A stretch of 64,000 nucleotides of DNA. It comes from Comamonas badia DSM 17552 (GTDB taxonomy: Bacteria > Pseudomonadota > Gammaproteobacteria > Burkholderiales > Burkholderiaceae_C). This document shows, in pieces, positions 51,848-63,589 of the stretch. Position numbers and translations under genes: made by a program. The notes below the pieces were generated by a model, which worked only from the letters and a program-made list of their open reading frames with translations, did no database searches and was not told the origin of the DNA. The stretch is from contig NZ_AXVM01000007.1 of assembly GCF_000484635.1 (NCBI RefSeq), forward strand, positions 87,423 through 151,422. The letters are read 5' to 3'. The stretch's first letter is position 1; every line of letters begins with the position of its first letter.

Positions 51848-53137
51848 ATGCAAAGACTGGCCGCCATCAAAGGCATGAATGACATCCTGCCGCCCGACTC
51901 CGCCTGCTGGGAGTGGTTGGAGGCCGTGGTGCGCTCGCTCATGCAGCGCTACGCCTACCGGGCGATCCGCACGCCCATCGTCGAGTCGACGGCGCTTTTC
52001 GTACGCGGGCTCGGCGAGGTGACCGATATCGTCGAGAAGGAGATGTATTCCTTCGAGGACAGGCTCAACGGCGAACAGCTCACCTTGCGCCCGGAGGCCA
52101 CGGCAGGCGTGGTGCGGGCGGCGGTGGAGCACTCCCTGCTGCACGATGGCGGCAAGCGTCTGTACTACATGGGCCCGATGTTCCGCCATGAGCGCCCGCA
52201 GCGCGGCCGTTATCGGCAGTTTCACCAGATCGGTGTCGAGGCGCTGGGTTTTGCCGGCGCGGAGTTGGACGCCGAGGTCATTTTGCTTGCCCACGCACTG
52301 TGGGCCGAGCTGGGTCTTGCTCATGTGCGGCTGGAGCTCAACAGCCTGGGCCAGCCCGAAGAGCGCAAGGCGCATCGCGCGGCTTTGATTGCTTATTTCG
52401 AGCAGCACAAGGACCTGCTGGATGAGGATGCACGGCGGCGCCTGTACAGCAACCCGCTGCGCATTCTGGATACCAAAAACCCGGTGATGCAGGCCATGGT
52501 GGAGGCTGCGCCGCAGTTGATGGATTACCTGGGCGATGCTTCGCGCGGGCATCTGCAGGCGGTGCAACGCATTCTCGATGCCGCTGGCGTTGCGTGGCGC
52601 ATCAACCCGCGTCTGGTGCGCGGCATGGATTACTACAACCTCACGGTCTTTGAATTCGTCACCGACCAGCTTGGATCGCAGGGCACGATCTGCGGAGGCG
52701 GCCGCTACGACTACCTGATCGGGCAGATGGGTGGCAAGGCAGCGCCCGCGGTGGGCTGGGCGCTGGGCGTGGAACGTGTGCTTGAGCTGCTCAAGGAGCA
52801 GGAACTGGCCGTGCCCGCGGTCGTGCCGGACGCCTATGCCGTGGTGCCGGACGCCCATGCGCTGCCGGTGGCGATGGCCACGCTGCAGCAGCTGCGCGCC
52901 CAGGGCATCGCGGTGCAGATGCACAGCGCGGCGGGCAGTGCGCAGGGCATGGGCAGCATGAAGGCCCAATTCAAGAAGGCGGATGCCAGCGGGGCGCGCT
53001 ACGCTCTCGTTTTCGGAGTGGATGAGCTGCAGGCAGGCATGGTGTCCGTCAAGCCCCTGCGCGATGCGGGAGAGCAGGTACAGCGCCCGCTGACCGAGGC
53101 CGCACTCTGGGCCGCCAGCCTACAATCCGCGCGCTGA
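51848..53137 (+). CDS. hisS: Histidyl-tRNA synthetase
   Basis: A 429-residue class II synthetase. The start is ATG 51848 ([18 protein letters not shown]). Motif 2 [20 protein letters not shown], the His-specific [15 protein letters not shown] and [12 protein letters not shown], and motif 3 [12 protein letters not shown] are all present. An insertion with a [14 protein letters not shown] repeat stands in the anticodon-binding part. Charges tRNA-His. Order ispG-hisS-yfgM-bamB-der is the usual one. Confidence 0.96.
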   Translation: MQRLAAIKGMNDILPPDSACWEWLEAVVRSLMQRYAYRAIRTPIVESTALFVRGLGEVTDIVEKEMYSFEDRLNGEQLTLRPEATAGVVRAAVEHSLLHDGGKRLYYMGPMFRHERPQRGRYRQFHQIGVEALGFAGAELDAEVILLAHALWAELGLAHVRLELNSLGQPEERKAHRAALIAYFEQHKDLLDEDARRRLYSNPLRILDTKNPVMQAMVEAAPQLMDYLGDASRGHLQAVQRILDAAGVAWRINPRLVRGMDYYNLTVFEFVTDQLGSQGTICGGGRYDYLIGQMGGKAAPAVGWALGVERVLELLKEQELAVPAVVPDAYAVVPDAHALPVAMATLQQLRAQGIAVQMHSAAGSAQGMGSMKAQFKKADASGARYALVFGVDELQAGMVSVKPLRDAGEQVQRPLTEAALWAASLQSAR

Positions 53138-53152
53138 ACGAAGGACTCACAC

Positions 53153-53812
53153 ATGGCTCGTCATTTCGACCTCGAAGAACAGGAACAGATCGCCCAGTTC
53201 AAGCATTTCTGGGGCACCTGGGGCAACCTGATCACATGGAGCGTGATTGTCATCATGGGCGCGCTTGCGGCCTGGAACGGCTATCGCTACTGGCAGGCTC
53301 GACAGGCTCAGCAGTCCGTGGCCATGCTGGATGCCGTGCAGGTGGCCGCCCAGGCGAAAGACCTGGAGCGGGTGCAGCAGATTTTTGGTGATCTGTCCAA
53401 GGACTACCCGCGCACCGTGCAGGCGGGCGTTGCCGGCCTGCTGGCGGGACAGGAATTTGCCAATGCCGGGCGCTGGAAGGAATCACAGGCTGCGCTGCGC
53501 TGGGTGATCGACAACTCCAGCGACGATGGCTACACCTCCCTGGCGCGCCTGCGCCTGGCCGGCGTGCTGATCCAGGAAAAATCCTACGACGATGCGCTGG
53601 CGCAGCTGTCGGCATCGTTCCCGCCGGAATTCGCGGCCGTTGTCGCGGATCGCAAGGGGGATGTGCTGGACCTGCAAGGCAAGAAGCAGGATGCCATCGC
53701 AGAATACCGCCGTGCCTACGATGGGTTGAACGAGCAGCTGGCCTATCGCCAGGTGGTGCAAGCCAAGCTGGATGCATTGGGTGCGGGTGTGCCGGTCAAG
53801 GAGGGTGCATGA
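53153..53812 (+). CDS. yfgM: YfgM-family TPR membrane protein
   Basis: A 219-residue protein with a single N-terminal transmembrane segment (about 24-44, LITWSVIVIMGALAAWNGYR) and a periplasmic TPR domain (about 45-210, QSVAMLDAVQVAAQAKDLER; SLARLRLAGVLIQEKSYDDA; YRRAYDGLNEQLAY). E. coli YfgM binds SecYEG and the chaperone PpiD to help outer-membrane protein export. It is coupled to bamB by a 4-base overlap. Confidence 0.9.
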   Translation: MARHFDLEEQEQIAQFKHFWGTWGNLITWSVIVIMGALAAWNGYRYWQARQAQQSVAMLDAVQVAAQAKDLERVQQIFGDLSKDYPRTVQAGVAGLLAGQEFANAGRWKESQAALRWVIDNSSDDGYTSLARLRLAGVLIQEKSYDDALAQLSASFPPEFAAVVADRKGDVLDLQGKKQDAIAEYRRAYDGLNEQLAYRQVVQAKLDALGAGVPVKEGA

Positions 53813-54945
53813 GTGCGGTTCGCCGTTCGGCCAAGGCACTGGCCGCTGGTGCGGTGCTGGCTGCTGCGCTGGCGCTGGCGGGCTGCGGTTCGTCCAAACC
53901 CAAACCGGCGGAACTTGGGCCGCCCGTGGCGCTGCTGCCGGTGCACCAGGCATGGCACGCCCAGCTCGGCTCTGTGGCGGGGATGGTGCTGGTGCCAGCT
54001 GTTCACGGAGAGGCCGTGGTTCTGGCATCCGAAGGCGGCACGGTGACGGGGCTGGATGCCCGTACCGGCGGCGGCCTCTGGCGCGTCCAGCTCGATGCCA
54101 GGCTGGCAGCGGGTGTTGGCACGGACGGGCGGCGCACGGCGGTCGTGTCCAAGGAGCGGCAGCTCATCGTCATCGAGAACGGCGCGGAAAAATGGCGCCG
54201 GCAGCTGCCTGCCCAGACGTTCACGGCGCCTCTTGTCGCCGGCGGACGGGTGTTCGTCATGACGGGGGATCGCGCCGTCATGGCCTTTGATGGCGAAACC
54301 GGCTACCGCCTCTGGAATCAACAGCGCCAGGGCGAACCTCTGGTGCTGCAGGCAAGCGGCTTGCTGACGGCCGTGGGGGATACGCTGGTAGCGGGTCTGT
54401 CGGGGCGCATGGTCGGATTTGACCCTGATACCGGCGCCATACGCTGGGAGGCGCCCTTGGCTACACCGCGCGGCTCCAATGATGTGGAGCGTCTGGTGGA
54501 GCTCCTCGGCGGCGTGAGCCGCGAGGGCAATGTACTGTGCGCGCGCGCCTTCCAGGCCGCGGTCGGATGTGTCGATGCTTCGCGCGGCGCCTTGCTCTGG
54601 ACGCGGCCGGCGCATGGCGCGCAGGGGGTTGGTGGCGACGCCGAGGCTCTCTATGGCAGCGAGAGCAGTGGCACGGTCCAGGCGTGGAAGCGCGCCGATG
54701 GCGCGCCCTTGTGGACGCACGAACAGTTGCGCTATCGCTCGCTCACTGCGCCGCTGGTGCTGGGGCGCTCTGTCGTGATCGGCGACGAAACGGGACAGGT
54801 GCATCTGCTGTCACGTGAAGATGGTGCGCCGCTCAACCGCTTGAGCACCGACAGCTCGGGTGTCGCGGCAACGCCCGTGGCGGCAGGCAAGACGCTGGTG
54901 GTCGTCACGCGCCAGGGCGGCGTCTACGGCTTTCGCCCTGATTGA
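53809..54945 (+). CDS. bamB: Outer-membrane assembly lipoprotein BamB
   Basis: A 378-residue lipoprotein with signal and lipobox ALAGC near residue 25, and an eight-blade beta-propeller made of repeats such as VTGLDARTGGGLWRVQLDAR, VMAFDGETGYRLWNQQRQG, VGFDPDTGAIRWEAPL and VQAWKRADGAPLW. BamB is part of the BAM complex that inserts beta-barrel proteins. Coupled to yfgM; der follows after 15 bases. Confidence 0.95.
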   Translation: MSAVRRSAKALAAGAVLAAALALAGCGSSKPKPAELGPPVALLPVHQAWHAQLGSVAGMVLVPAVHGEAVVLASEGGTVTGLDARTGGGLWRVQLDARLAAGVGTDGRRTAVVSKERQLIVIENGAEKWRRQLPAQTFTAPLVAGGRVFVMTGDRAVMAFDGETGYRLWNQQRQGEPLVLQASGLLTAVGDTLVAGLSGRMVGFDPDTGAIRWEAPLATPRGSNDVERLVELLGGVSREGNVLCARAFQAAVGCVDASRGALLWTRPAHGAQGVGGDAEALYGSESSGTVQAWKRADGAPLWTHEQLRYRSLTAPLVLGRSVVIGDETGQVHLLSREDGAPLNRLSTDSSGVAATPVAAGKTLVVVTRQGGVYGFRPD

Positions 54946-54960
54946 CACCGGGAATGCTTC

Positions 54961-56304
54961 GTGAAACCAGTGATCGCCCTTGTGGGGCGGACCAATGTTG
55001 GCAAGTCCACGCTGTTCAACCGCCTGACCCGATCGCGTGACGCCATCGTGGCCGATGCGGCTGGCCTGACCCGCGACCGCCATTACGGCAACGGCCGACA
55101 AGGCTCGCACGAATACATCGTCGTTGATACCGGTGGCTTTGAACCCGATGCAGGCACCGGCATCTACCAGGAAATGGCCAAACAGACGCGCCAGGCGATT
55201 GCCGAGGCCGACGTGGTGGTGTTTGTGGTGGATGTGCGCGGCGGCCTCTCGGCGCAGGACCACGACATCGCCAAATACCTCAGACGCCTGGGCAAGCCCT
55301 GCATCGTCGCCGGCAACAAGGCCGAGGGCATGCAGGAAAGCGCTCTGCTGGGCGAGTTCTACGAGCTCGGACTGGGCCATGTGCATCCGGTATCTGCTGC
55401 GCACGGGCAGGGCATACGCAGCCTGGTGGACCTTGCCCTGGAGCCGCTGAACCTGGGCGAGGACGATGATGATGGCGCGGCGCCGCAAAGCGATGCCATC
55501 CGCCTTGCGGTGGCGGGCCGGCCCAACGTTGGCAAGTCAACGCTCATCAACGCCTGGCTGGGTGAAGAGCGTCTGGTGGCGTTTGACATGCCCGGCACCA
55601 CGCGCGATGCCATCACGGTGCCATTCGAGCAGCGAGGGCAAAAATTCGAGCTGATAGACACCGCCGGCCTGCGCAAGCGCGGCAAGGTGTTTGAAACCAT
55701 AGAAAAATTTTCCGTCATCAAAACCCTGCGCGCGATTGAATCGGCGCATGTCGTGCTGCTGCTGCTCGATGCGACCCAGGGAGTGACGGATCAGGACGCG
55801 CACATTGCCGGCTACATCCTTGAAAGCGGCCGGGCCGTGGTGATCGCCGTCAACAAGTGGGACGCCATCGACGATTACCAGCGCCAGCAGGTGCAGCGCT
55901 CGATAGAGAACCGGCTGGCATTCCTCAAATTCGCTGCAATGCATTTCATTTCTGCCTCCAGGCGCCAGGGTATCAGCGCGCTGTGGGGATCGGTCCGCCA
56001 GGCCCACCTGGCCGCCAATCGCAAGATGCCGACGCCGGTGCTGACCCGGGTGCTGCTGGAATCGGTGCAGTTCCAGACGCCCAAGCGCTCCGGCTCCTCA
56101 CGGCCCAAGCCACGCTACGCCCATCAGGGCGGCATGAACCCTCCAGTCATCGTGATCCACGGCAACGCATTGGAGCAGCTGACGGATGGCTACAAGCGCT
56201 TTCTCGAGGGGCGTTTCCGCAAGGAATTCGACCTGGTGGGCACTCCCCTGCGGCTGGAGCTTAGAACCTCCAAAAACCCCTACGCAGACAAAGGCGGCAC
56301 TTGA
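54961..56304 (+). CDS. der: Ribosome-associated GTPase Der (EngA)
   Basis: A 447-residue GTPase with GTG start. Two GTP domains: [20 protein letters not shown] (G1 of the first) and [20 protein letters not shown] (second, near residue 184); the guanine NKWD element is present as AVNKWDAI in the second domain. The KH-like C-terminus [20 protein letters not shown] is present. Needed for 50S maturation. Position after bamB and before hfq is the conserved order. Confidence 0.97.
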   Translation: MKPVIALVGRTNVGKSTLFNRLTRSRDAIVADAAGLTRDRHYGNGRQGSHEYIVVDTGGFEPDAGTGIYQEMAKQTRQAIAEADVVVFVVDVRGGLSAQDHDIAKYLRRLGKPCIVAGNKAEGMQESALLGEFYELGLGHVHPVSAAHGQGIRSLVDLALEPLNLGEDDDDGAAPQSDAIRLAVAGRPNVGKSTLINAWLGEERLVAFDMPGTTRDAITVPFEQRGQKFELIDTAGLRKRGKVFETIEKFSVIKTLRAIESAHVVLLLLDATQGVTDQDAHIAGYILESGRAVVIAVNKWDAIDDYQRQQVQRSIENRLAFLKFAAMHFISASRRQGISALWGSVRQAHLAANRKMPTPVLTRVLLESVQFQTPKRSGSSRPKPRYAHQGGMNPPVIVIHGNALEQLTDGYKRFLEGRFRKEFDLVGTPLRLELRTSKNPYADKGGT

Positions 56305-56336
56305 AACTCCGTTTTTTCACCTCAGATCTCAGTCAC

Positions 56337-56363
56337 GGGGCGGCTGTGGTAAGGTGGCGCCCC
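56337..56363 (+). promoter_or_regulatory. GC-rich hairpin in the hfq leader
   Basis: GGGGCG (56337-56342) pairs with CGCCCC (56358-56363) around a 15-base loop, 29 bases ahead of the hfq GTG. It could be the der-side terminator-like stem or a leader structure; Hfq autoregulation in E. coli acts on its leader, so this is worth noting. Confidence 0.35.
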
Positions 56364-56392
56364 ACAACAACAGTTTGAACACGGAGCATATC

Positions 56393-56641
56393 GTGAGCAA
56401 CAAAGGCCAACTTCTCCAAGACCCGTTCCTGAACGCGCTGCGTCGCGAACATGTGCCGGTGTCTATTTATCTTGTGAATGGCATCAAGCTGCAGGGCCAG
56501 ATCGAATCCTTCGATCAGTATGTCGTGCTGCTGCGCAATACCGTGACTCAAATGGTGTACAAGCATGCCATCTCGACCATCGTGCCGGGGCGTGCCGTCA
56601 ATTTTGCCGCTGCTGAATCCGCCGATGGAGGCGATCAATAA
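56393..56641 (+). CDS. hfq: RNA chaperone Hfq
   Basis: An 82-residue protein starting with GTG 56393 ([20 protein letters not shown]), with GGAG upstream. Sm1 and Sm2 motifs are visible: [20 protein letters not shown] and [14 protein letters not shown]. The distal-face and rim residues are normal; a short C-terminus ([11 protein letters not shown]) replaces the long E. coli tail. Hfq pairs sRNAs with mRNAs. It precedes hflX-hflK-hflC, as usual. Confidence 0.97.
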   Translation: MSNKGQLLQDPFLNALRREHVPVSIYLVNGIKLQGQIESFDQYVVLLRNTVTQMVYKHAISTIVPGRAVNFAAAESADGGDQ

Positions 56642-56693
56642 ACGCCGCGGTGCAGCTTGACGCTGCATCGCCGGCGCGCGCGGGCATGCGGCG

Positions 56694-57875
56694 ATGAATT
56701 CGGCGATCTCTTTAATTCAGGACACGGCACCAGTACTGCTGGCCGGTGTGGATTTTGGCGCGGGCGGATTTGACGGCGAGCTCGAAGAGCTTGCGTTGCT
56801 GGCGCGCAGCGCCGGGCTTGCGCCTGTGGCTCAGCTGACATGCAAGCGCAAGGCGCCGGATGCGGCGCTTTTCGTCGGCAGCGGCAAAGCGGAGGAAATT
56901 GGCGTGCTGGCGAGGGACAGCGGAGCGCTGGAGGTCATTTTTGATCAGGCGTTGAGCCCTGCGCAGCAGCGCAATCTGGAGCGAGCACTGGGCTTGCCGG
57001 TGTATGACCGAACCATGCTCATTCTGGAGATTTTTGCGCAGCGCGCGCGCAGCTACGAAGGCAAACTCCAGGTGGAGCTGGCGCGCCTGCAATACCTGAG
57101 CACCCGTCTCGTGCGCCGTTGGACGCACCTGGAGCGCCAACGCGGCGGTATTGGCGCGCGCGGTGGTCCGGGCGAGCGGCAGATTGAACTGGACAGGCGC
57201 ATGATTGGCGACACCATCAAACGCACCCGGGATCGGCTTGTCAAGGTGCAGCGCCAGCGGGCGACCCAGCGCCGCCAGCGCCAGCGTCGCGATACTTTTT
57301 GCGTCTCCCTGGTGGGTTACACCAACGCAGGTAAATCAACGCTGTTCAACGCCTTGGTGAAGGCACAGGCCTATGCGGCAGACCAATTGTTCGCCACATT
57401 GGATACCACCACACGACGGATGTATCTGGGTGAACACGCGGGCACCATTTCGCTGTCCGATACCGTCGGTTTTATCCGCGATCTGCCGCATGGCCTGATC
57501 AGCGCGTTCAAGGCCACTTTGCAGGAGGCGGCGGATGCCGATCTGCTGCTGCACGTGGTCGATACGGCGAACCCCGGACATTCAGAGCAGATGGCCCAGG
57601 TCCAACAGGTGCTCGAAGAGATTGGTGCCGCGGATGTGCCGCAGGTGCTTGTCTTCAACAAGGTGGATGCGCTCGCCGATCTGGAGCGCCCGGTCGCGTG
57701 GCAGGATGCGTACGCGCTGCAGGGGCGCGAACTGGAGCGTGTGTTTGTCAGTGCACGGGCCGGCGATGGCCTGGCGGCGCTGCGGGAGTTGCTGTCGAAG
57801 AGGGCAACCCGGCGCGCTGCTGAATCCGGGGACTGCGCGAACGCTGAACAACCGGGCGATTGCAGCATCCATTAA
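56694..57875 (+). CDS. hflX: GTPase HflX
   Basis: A 393-residue ribosome-splitting GTPase. N-terminal HflX domain with LERQRGGIGARGGPGERQIE (about 143-162) and the G domain with VGYTNAGKSTLFNALVKAQA (about 206-225), DTVGFIRDLPHG (G3) and VFNKVDAL. HflX rescues stalled or heat-damaged ribosomes. The C-terminal 30 residues are variable. It lies 53 bases after hfq. Confidence 0.96.
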   Translation: MNSAISLIQDTAPVLLAGVDFGAGGFDGELEELALLARSAGLAPVAQLTCKRKAPDAALFVGSGKAEEIGVLARDSGALEVIFDQALSPAQQRNLERALGLPVYDRTMLILEIFAQRARSYEGKLQVELARLQYLSTRLVRRWTHLERQRGGIGARGGPGERQIELDRRMIGDTIKRTRDRLVKVQRQRATQRRQRQRRDTFCVSLVGYTNAGKSTLFNALVKAQAYAADQLFATLDTTTRRMYLGEHAGTISLSDTVGFIRDLPHGLISAFKATLQEAADADLLLHVVDTANPGHSEQMAQVQQVLEEIGAADVPQVLVFNKVDALADLERPVAWQDAYALQGRELERVFVSARAGDGLAALRELLSKRATRRAAESGDCANAEQPGDCSIH

Positions 57876-57914
57876 CGCGACAATATCAACCACCATTGAG
57901 CCGAGAACGCACGC

Positions 57915-59285
57915 ATGTATCTCCATGAAAGGGTCATCCGCAGGGCATTTGGACGGATGTACAACCTCAACGACCCGCGCTGGGGCCGTGGCGATGAAAA
58001 AGGACAGGACGAGGCACGCCCTGATTCGGAACGTCCGCCGGATGAGGCGCCGCCCGAAAGACCCGCACGTAGTCCGCAGCCGGGCGGTTCGGCACCGCCG
58101 GACTTGGACGAGCTGTGGCGCGACCTGCAACGCAAGCTCAATGGCCTGTTTGGCGGCGGAGGTCGCGGAGGTCGGCGCGGCTTTCCTTCACCTCCTGGCG
58201 GCGGTGGGGGCGGTTTTCAACCGGACATGCGCAATGCGCGCAAGGGCATTGGCCTGCTCGCGATCGTGGGGGTGCTGATTTGGCTGGCGACCGGGTTCTT
58301 CATCGTGCAGGAAGGCCAGCAGGCGGTCATCACGCAGTTCGGCCAGTACAAGAGCACGGTGGGGGCGGGATTCAACTGGCGTCTGCCGTATCCGATACAG
58401 CGCCACGAATTGGTGTTCGTGACGCAGATTCGTTCGGTCGATATCGGGCGCGACAACATCATCAAGGCCACCGGCCTGCGCGATTCGGGCATGCTCACGG
58501 CCGATGAAAACATCGTCGAAATCAAATTCGCGGTGCAGTATCGCTTGAAGAACGCGCGCGATTACCTATTCAACAGCCGCGATCCCGCCAGTGCCGTGGT
58601 GCAGGCCGCCGAGTCTGCCGTGCGCGAAGTGGTGGGGCAGATGACGATGGATGATGCAATCGGCGAAGAGCGCGACAAGATCGGTCCGCAGGTGCGTACG
58701 CTGATGCAGACCATCCTGGATCGCTACGACGTTGGCATTGAGGTCGTCAATATCAACCTGCAGCAAGGCGGGGTGCGGCCACCCGAACAGGTGCAGGCTG
58801 CGTTTGACGATGTGCTCAAGGCTGGGCAGGAGCGCATACGCACCCAGAACGAGGCGCAGGCCTATGCCAACAACGTGATTCCGCGCGCCGTCGGTGCCGC
58901 ATCGCGCTTGATGGAAGAGTCCGAGGGTTACAAGGCACGCATCGTTGCGCAGGCCGAGGGCGATGCACAGCGCTTTGATTCGGTGCTCACGGAGTACCAG
59001 AAGGCGCCGCAGGTCACGCGGGAACGCATGTACATCGATGTCATGCAGCAGATCTACGGCAGCGTTACCAAGATACTGGTGGACTCGCGGCAGAACTCGA
59101 ATCTGCTGTACTTGCCATTGGACAAGATCATGCAGATGACGGGCCAGGGTACGCCGACCAATGGTGCATCCACACAGCCAGCGGCGCCTGCGGGCACGGC
59201 TGCGCCTGCGGCACCTTCTTCCAGCCTGTCCGGCGGCGACCGTAGTCGTGAAGGCGCCCGTTCGCGCGATCGCGATATACGCTAG
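57915..59285 (+). CDS. hflK: FtsH modulator HflK
   Basis: A 456-residue single-pass SPFH protein. The N-terminus carries NLNDPRWGRGDE and a Gly/Arg/Pro-rich stretch, then the transmembrane helix at about 115-135 (IGLLAIVGVLIWLATGFFIV), and the band-7 domain (VQEGQQAVITQFGQYKSTVG…ESAVREVVGQM). HflK and HflC assemble a cage around the FtsH protease. An alternative start, ATG 57957 (MYNLNDPRWGRG), fits shorter homologues. Gap to hflC is nine bases. Confidence 0.93.
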   Translation: MYLHERVIRRAFGRMYNLNDPRWGRGDEKGQDEARPDSERPPDEAPPERPARSPQPGGSAPPDLDELWRDLQRKLNGLFGGGGRGGRRGFPSPPGGGGGGFQPDMRNARKGIGLLAIVGVLIWLATGFFIVQEGQQAVITQFGQYKSTVGAGFNWRLPYPIQRHELVFVTQIRSVDIGRDNIIKATGLRDSGMLTADENIVEIKFAVQYRLKNARDYLFNSRDPASAVVQAAESAVREVVGQMTMDDAIGEERDKIGPQVRTLMQTILDRYDVGIEVVNINLQQGGVRPPEQVQAAFDDVLKAGQERIRTQNEAQAYANNVIPRAVGAASRLMEESEGYKARIVAQAEGDAQRFDSVLTEYQKAPQVTRERMYIDVMQQIYGSVTKILVDSRQNSNLLYLPLDKIMQMTGQGTPTNGASTQPAAPAGTAAPAAPSSSLSGGDRSREGARSRDRDIR

Positions 59286-59294
59286 GAGTATTCT

Positions 59295-60194
59295 GTGAAC
59301 AGAGTTGGTTTCATTGTTTCTTCCCTCCTGGTGGTGCTGGTGCTGCTCAGCTCGGTATTGTTCGTTGTCGATCAGCGCCAGTTCGGGGTCGTTTACGCGC
59401 TCGGTCAAATCAAGGAAGTCATTACTCAGCCGGGGCTCAATTTCAAGCTGCCCCCACCGTTTCAGAACGTGAGTTATTTGGACAAGCGCCTGCTGACGCT
59501 GGACAGCACCAATGCCGAGCCGGTGTATACGGCGGAGAAACAGCGCGTGGTGATCGACTGGTACGTGCGCTGGCGCGTGATTGATCCCACCGAGTACATT
59601 CGCAACGTCGGACTGGACGAAGGCACTGGCGCGAGCCAGCTTAACGTGGTGGTGCGCAACGCGTTCCAGGCCGATATCAACAAGTACACGGTCAAGGAGT
59701 TGCTGGCTTCCAAGCGCGATGCGCTGATGTCCTCGGTCAAGACCCAGGTGCTTGCCACTGTGCGCGGCGCCAAGCCTTGGGGCATCGATGTGGTCGATGT
59801 GCGCATCACGCGCATCGACTATGTAAGCGACATCACGGATTCCGTCTACCGGCGTATGGAAGCCGAGCGGCAGCGGGTGGCCAATGAACTGCGTTCCACT
59901 GGTGTGGCCGAGGGTGAAAAAATCCGCGCCGATGCCGATCGCCAGCGCGAGGTGACGGTGGCCAATGCCTACCGCGATGCGCAGAAGGTCAAGGGCGAGG
60001 GCGATGCCCAGGCGACGCGGATCTACGCCGATGCGTTCGGGCGCGATCCCCAGTTTGCGCAGTTCTACCGCAGCCTGGAGGCTTACCGCGATAGCTTCAA
60101 GGGCAAGGGCGATTTCATGCTGTTGGATCCCGCGAATACCGAATTTTTCAAGGCATGGCGTGCACCAGCGCCCGCTGCGGCGTCCCGCAACTGA
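59295..60194 (+). CDS. hflC: FtsH modulator HflC
   Basis: A 299-residue SPFH protein with GTG start. A single membrane helix (about 4-25, VGFIVSSLLVVLVLLSSVLF), then VDQRQFGVVYALGQIKEVIT, the band-7 core and a long helix (about 200-235; GEKIRADADRQREVTVANAY) typical of the family. It partners HflK in the FtsH complex. DUF2065 gene follows by one base. Confidence 0.95.
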   Translation: MNRVGFIVSSLLVVLVLLSSVLFVVDQRQFGVVYALGQIKEVITQPGLNFKLPPPFQNVSYLDKRLLTLDSTNAEPVYTAEKQRVVIDWYVRWRVIDPTEYIRNVGLDEGTGASQLNVVVRNAFQADINKYTVKELLASKRDALMSSVKTQVLATVRGAKPWGIDVVDVRITRIDYVSDITDSVYRRMEAERQRVANELRSTGVAEGEKIRADADRQREVTVANAYRDAQKVKGEGDAQATRIYADAFGRDPQFAQFYRSLEAYRDSFKGKGDFMLLDPANTEFFKAWRAPAPAAASRN

Positions 60195-60195
60195 T

Positions 60196-60381
60196 ATGCC
60201 TGATGCTCTCTGGGCGGCGCTGGCCTTGGTGCTCGTGCTCGAAGGATTGCTTCCATTCGCCGCGCCGGGAGCCTGGCGCCGTGCCTTTGCCCAGATGATC
60301 CAGATGCGCGACGGCCAGATTCGCTTCTGCGGCTTGGTGTGCATCTGCTTGGGCGGGTTGCTGCTGTTGTGGTTGGACTGA
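60196..60381 (+). CDS. DUF2065 small membrane protein
   Basis: A 61-residue protein with two predicted helices, [19 protein letters not shown] (about 4-22) and [12 protein letters not shown] at the end. It has the DUF2065 (YjeT) pattern [13 protein letters not shown] and Q-rich loop. YjeT is placed after hflC in E. coli as well. Function is unknown. It begins one base after the hflC stop. Confidence 0.9.
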   Translation: MPDALWAALALVLVLEGLLPFAAPGAWRRAFAQMIQMRDGQIRFCGLVCICLGGLLLLWLD

Positions 60382-60442
60382 AACCTCGGGCCTGCTCTGC
60401 ACGCTCGGTAGAATCCTTTTTTTAACAAGCTCGGTGTTTCGC

Positions 60443-61591
60443 ATGTCCGCCTGGGTGCTTCCGGATTACATCGCTGACGTATTGCCATCCGAGGCCAGGC
60501 GCATTGAAGAGCTGCGCCGTGGCCTGCTCGATACCGCTCGGAGCTACGGTTACGAACTGGTCATTCCACCCGTGTTCGAGCATCTTGACTCACTGCTGAC
60601 GGGAGCGGGAGAAGCGCTCGATCTGCAGACTTTCAAGTTCGTGGATCAGCTTTCCGGCAGATCCTTGGGGTTGAGGGCCGACATGACACAGCAAGTCGCC
60701 CGCATCGACGCCCACTTGCTCAATCGACCAGGCATCACCCGCCTGTGCTACTGCGGACCAGTCATGCGCACCAGGCCCGACCGGCCGCACGCCACCAGGG
60801 AACCTTTGCAGTTTGGTGCGGAAATTTACGGCCATCAGGGCATAGAGGCCGAGATCGAGTCCGTGATGTTGGCGCTGGAATGTCTGCGCGGGGCCGATGT
60901 CCATGAGCTGAGCATCGACTTCGCTGATGTTCGGATTGTCAGAAGCTTGTTGGCTGGTGTGCCGGTTGACGCGCAGGTCTTGGGACAGGTGCATGCGGCG
61001 CTGGCTGCTAAGGATGCGAGTGAGTTGGTCCGGTTGACCAGGGGTTTTCCGAAGACGTCGCGCGATGGCTTGGCAGCGCTGCTGCAGTTGTACGGCGATA
61101 GGAGTGTCCTGGATGATGCTGAAAAAGTACTCCGCGGCTTTCCTGGAATTGGCCCTGCGCTACAAAATTTGCGTGATGTGACGGCCGTGGTCCGACGTGC
61201 GCGCGTGACGTTCGACCTGGCCGATCTTCGTGGCTATTCATACTACAGCGGCATCCGTTTTGCCATCTATGCCACGGGTGTCTCAGATGCTTTGGCCCGC
61301 GGTGGGCGCTACGATGAAGTGGGTGCGGTGTTCGGCCGCAATCGCCCGGCCGTTGGATTCAGCCTGGATGTCAAGCAACTCGTTGGTGCCATCCCTGCCC
61401 CACCGCTGCGTGCCGCGATACGGGCGCCATGGCCCGTTGATGAGGCGGTGTCAGGTGCAGTGGCCTCCTTGCGCAAGCGGGGTGAAACGGTGGTGTGCGC
61501 ATTGCCCGATAGCTCCAGCCAGATCGATGAGTTCGATTGCGATCGGGAGTTGGTGAGCGTGGGCGGGCAGTGGGTCGTTCGGGCCTTGTAA
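60443..61591 (+). CDS. hisZ: ATP phosphoribosyltransferase regulatory subunit HisZ
   Basis: A 382-residue HisS paralogue without aminoacylation role, starting [20 protein letters not shown]. Class II-like fold with [57 protein letters not shown] and GGRYDEVG. HisZ pairs with the short HisG to start histidine biosynthesis. An earlier GTG (60434) is in frame. It precedes purA, an order typical of Betaproteobacteria. Confidence 0.93.
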   Translation: MSAWVLPDYIADVLPSEARRIEELRRGLLDTARSYGYELVIPPVFEHLDSLLTGAGEALDLQTFKFVDQLSGRSLGLRADMTQQVARIDAHLLNRPGITRLCYCGPVMRTRPDRPHATREPLQFGAEIYGHQGIEAEIESVMLALECLRGADVHELSIDFADVRIVRSLLAGVPVDAQVLGQVHAALAAKDASELVRLTRGFPKTSRDGLAALLQLYGDRSVLDDAEKVLRGFPGIGPALQNLRDVTAVVRRARVTFDLADLRGYSYYSGIRFAIYATGVSDALARGGRYDEVGAVFGRNRPAVGFSLDVKQLVGAIPAPPLRAAIRAPWPVDEAVSGAVASLRKRGETVVCALPDSSSQIDEFDCDRELVSVGGQWVVRAL

Positions 61592-61599
61592 CTCATTGA

Positions 61600-63003
<1,404 letters not shown>

Positions 63004-63064
63004 CCGCCGGTTGTCGCGTGCGCTGTACCTTGTTCCTTCCACCAATCAACGCCTGGACCCAACG

Positions 63065-63589
63065 ATGCTGACAGAAGACGGCAAGCACTTGTACGTGAGC
63101 TATGACGAGTACCACGCCCTGATCGAAAAACTTGCGCTCAAGGTGCATCACTCGGACTGGCAGTTCGACACCATTCTTTGTCTGGCGCGCGGCGGTATGC
63201 GTCCGGGGGACATCCTGAGCCGTATTTTTGATAAGCCGCTGGCGATCATGTCCACGAGCTCTTATCGTGCTGATGCTGGTACGGTGCAGGGACATTTGGA
63301 TATCGCACGCTACATCACTACGCCCAACGGGGAAATTGCTGGTCGCGTGTTGCTGGTGGACGATTTGGCTGACACGGGCCATACGCTCAACGCGGTTGTG
63401 TCTCTGCTCAAGGCGAAGTACGCCCCCATCACTGAGTTGCGCTCGGCAACCTTGTGGGTGAAGGGGGTGTCCACCTTCGTGCCGGACTACTACGTCGATT
63501 TCTTGCCGACTGACCCGTGGATTCATCAGCCATTTGAGACCTATGACGCGCTGTCGCCAGACAAGCTCCTGGAGCGTTGGAAGGTGTGA
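63065..63589 (+). CDS. Xanthine/hypoxanthine-type purine phosphoribosyltransferase
   Basis: A 174-residue PRTase from ATG 63065. The PRPP site is LLVDDLADTGHTLNAV (about 98-113), an acidic-acidic motif with TGHT, and an N-terminal TILCLARGGMRPGDILSRIF. DWxxD-like WIHQPFET near the end resembles the purine-binding hood of Gpt-like enzymes. It salvages a purine base with PRPP. It follows purA, fitting purine metabolism; exact base is inferred. Confidence 0.82.
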   Translation: MLTEDGKHLYVSYDEYHALIEKLALKVHHSDWQFDTILCLARGGMRPGDILSRIFDKPLAIMSTSSYRADAGTVQGHLDIARYITTPNGEIAGRVLLVDDLADTGHTLNAVVSLLKAKYAPITELRSATLWVKGVSTFVPDYYVDFLPTDPWIHQPFETYDALSPDKLLERWKV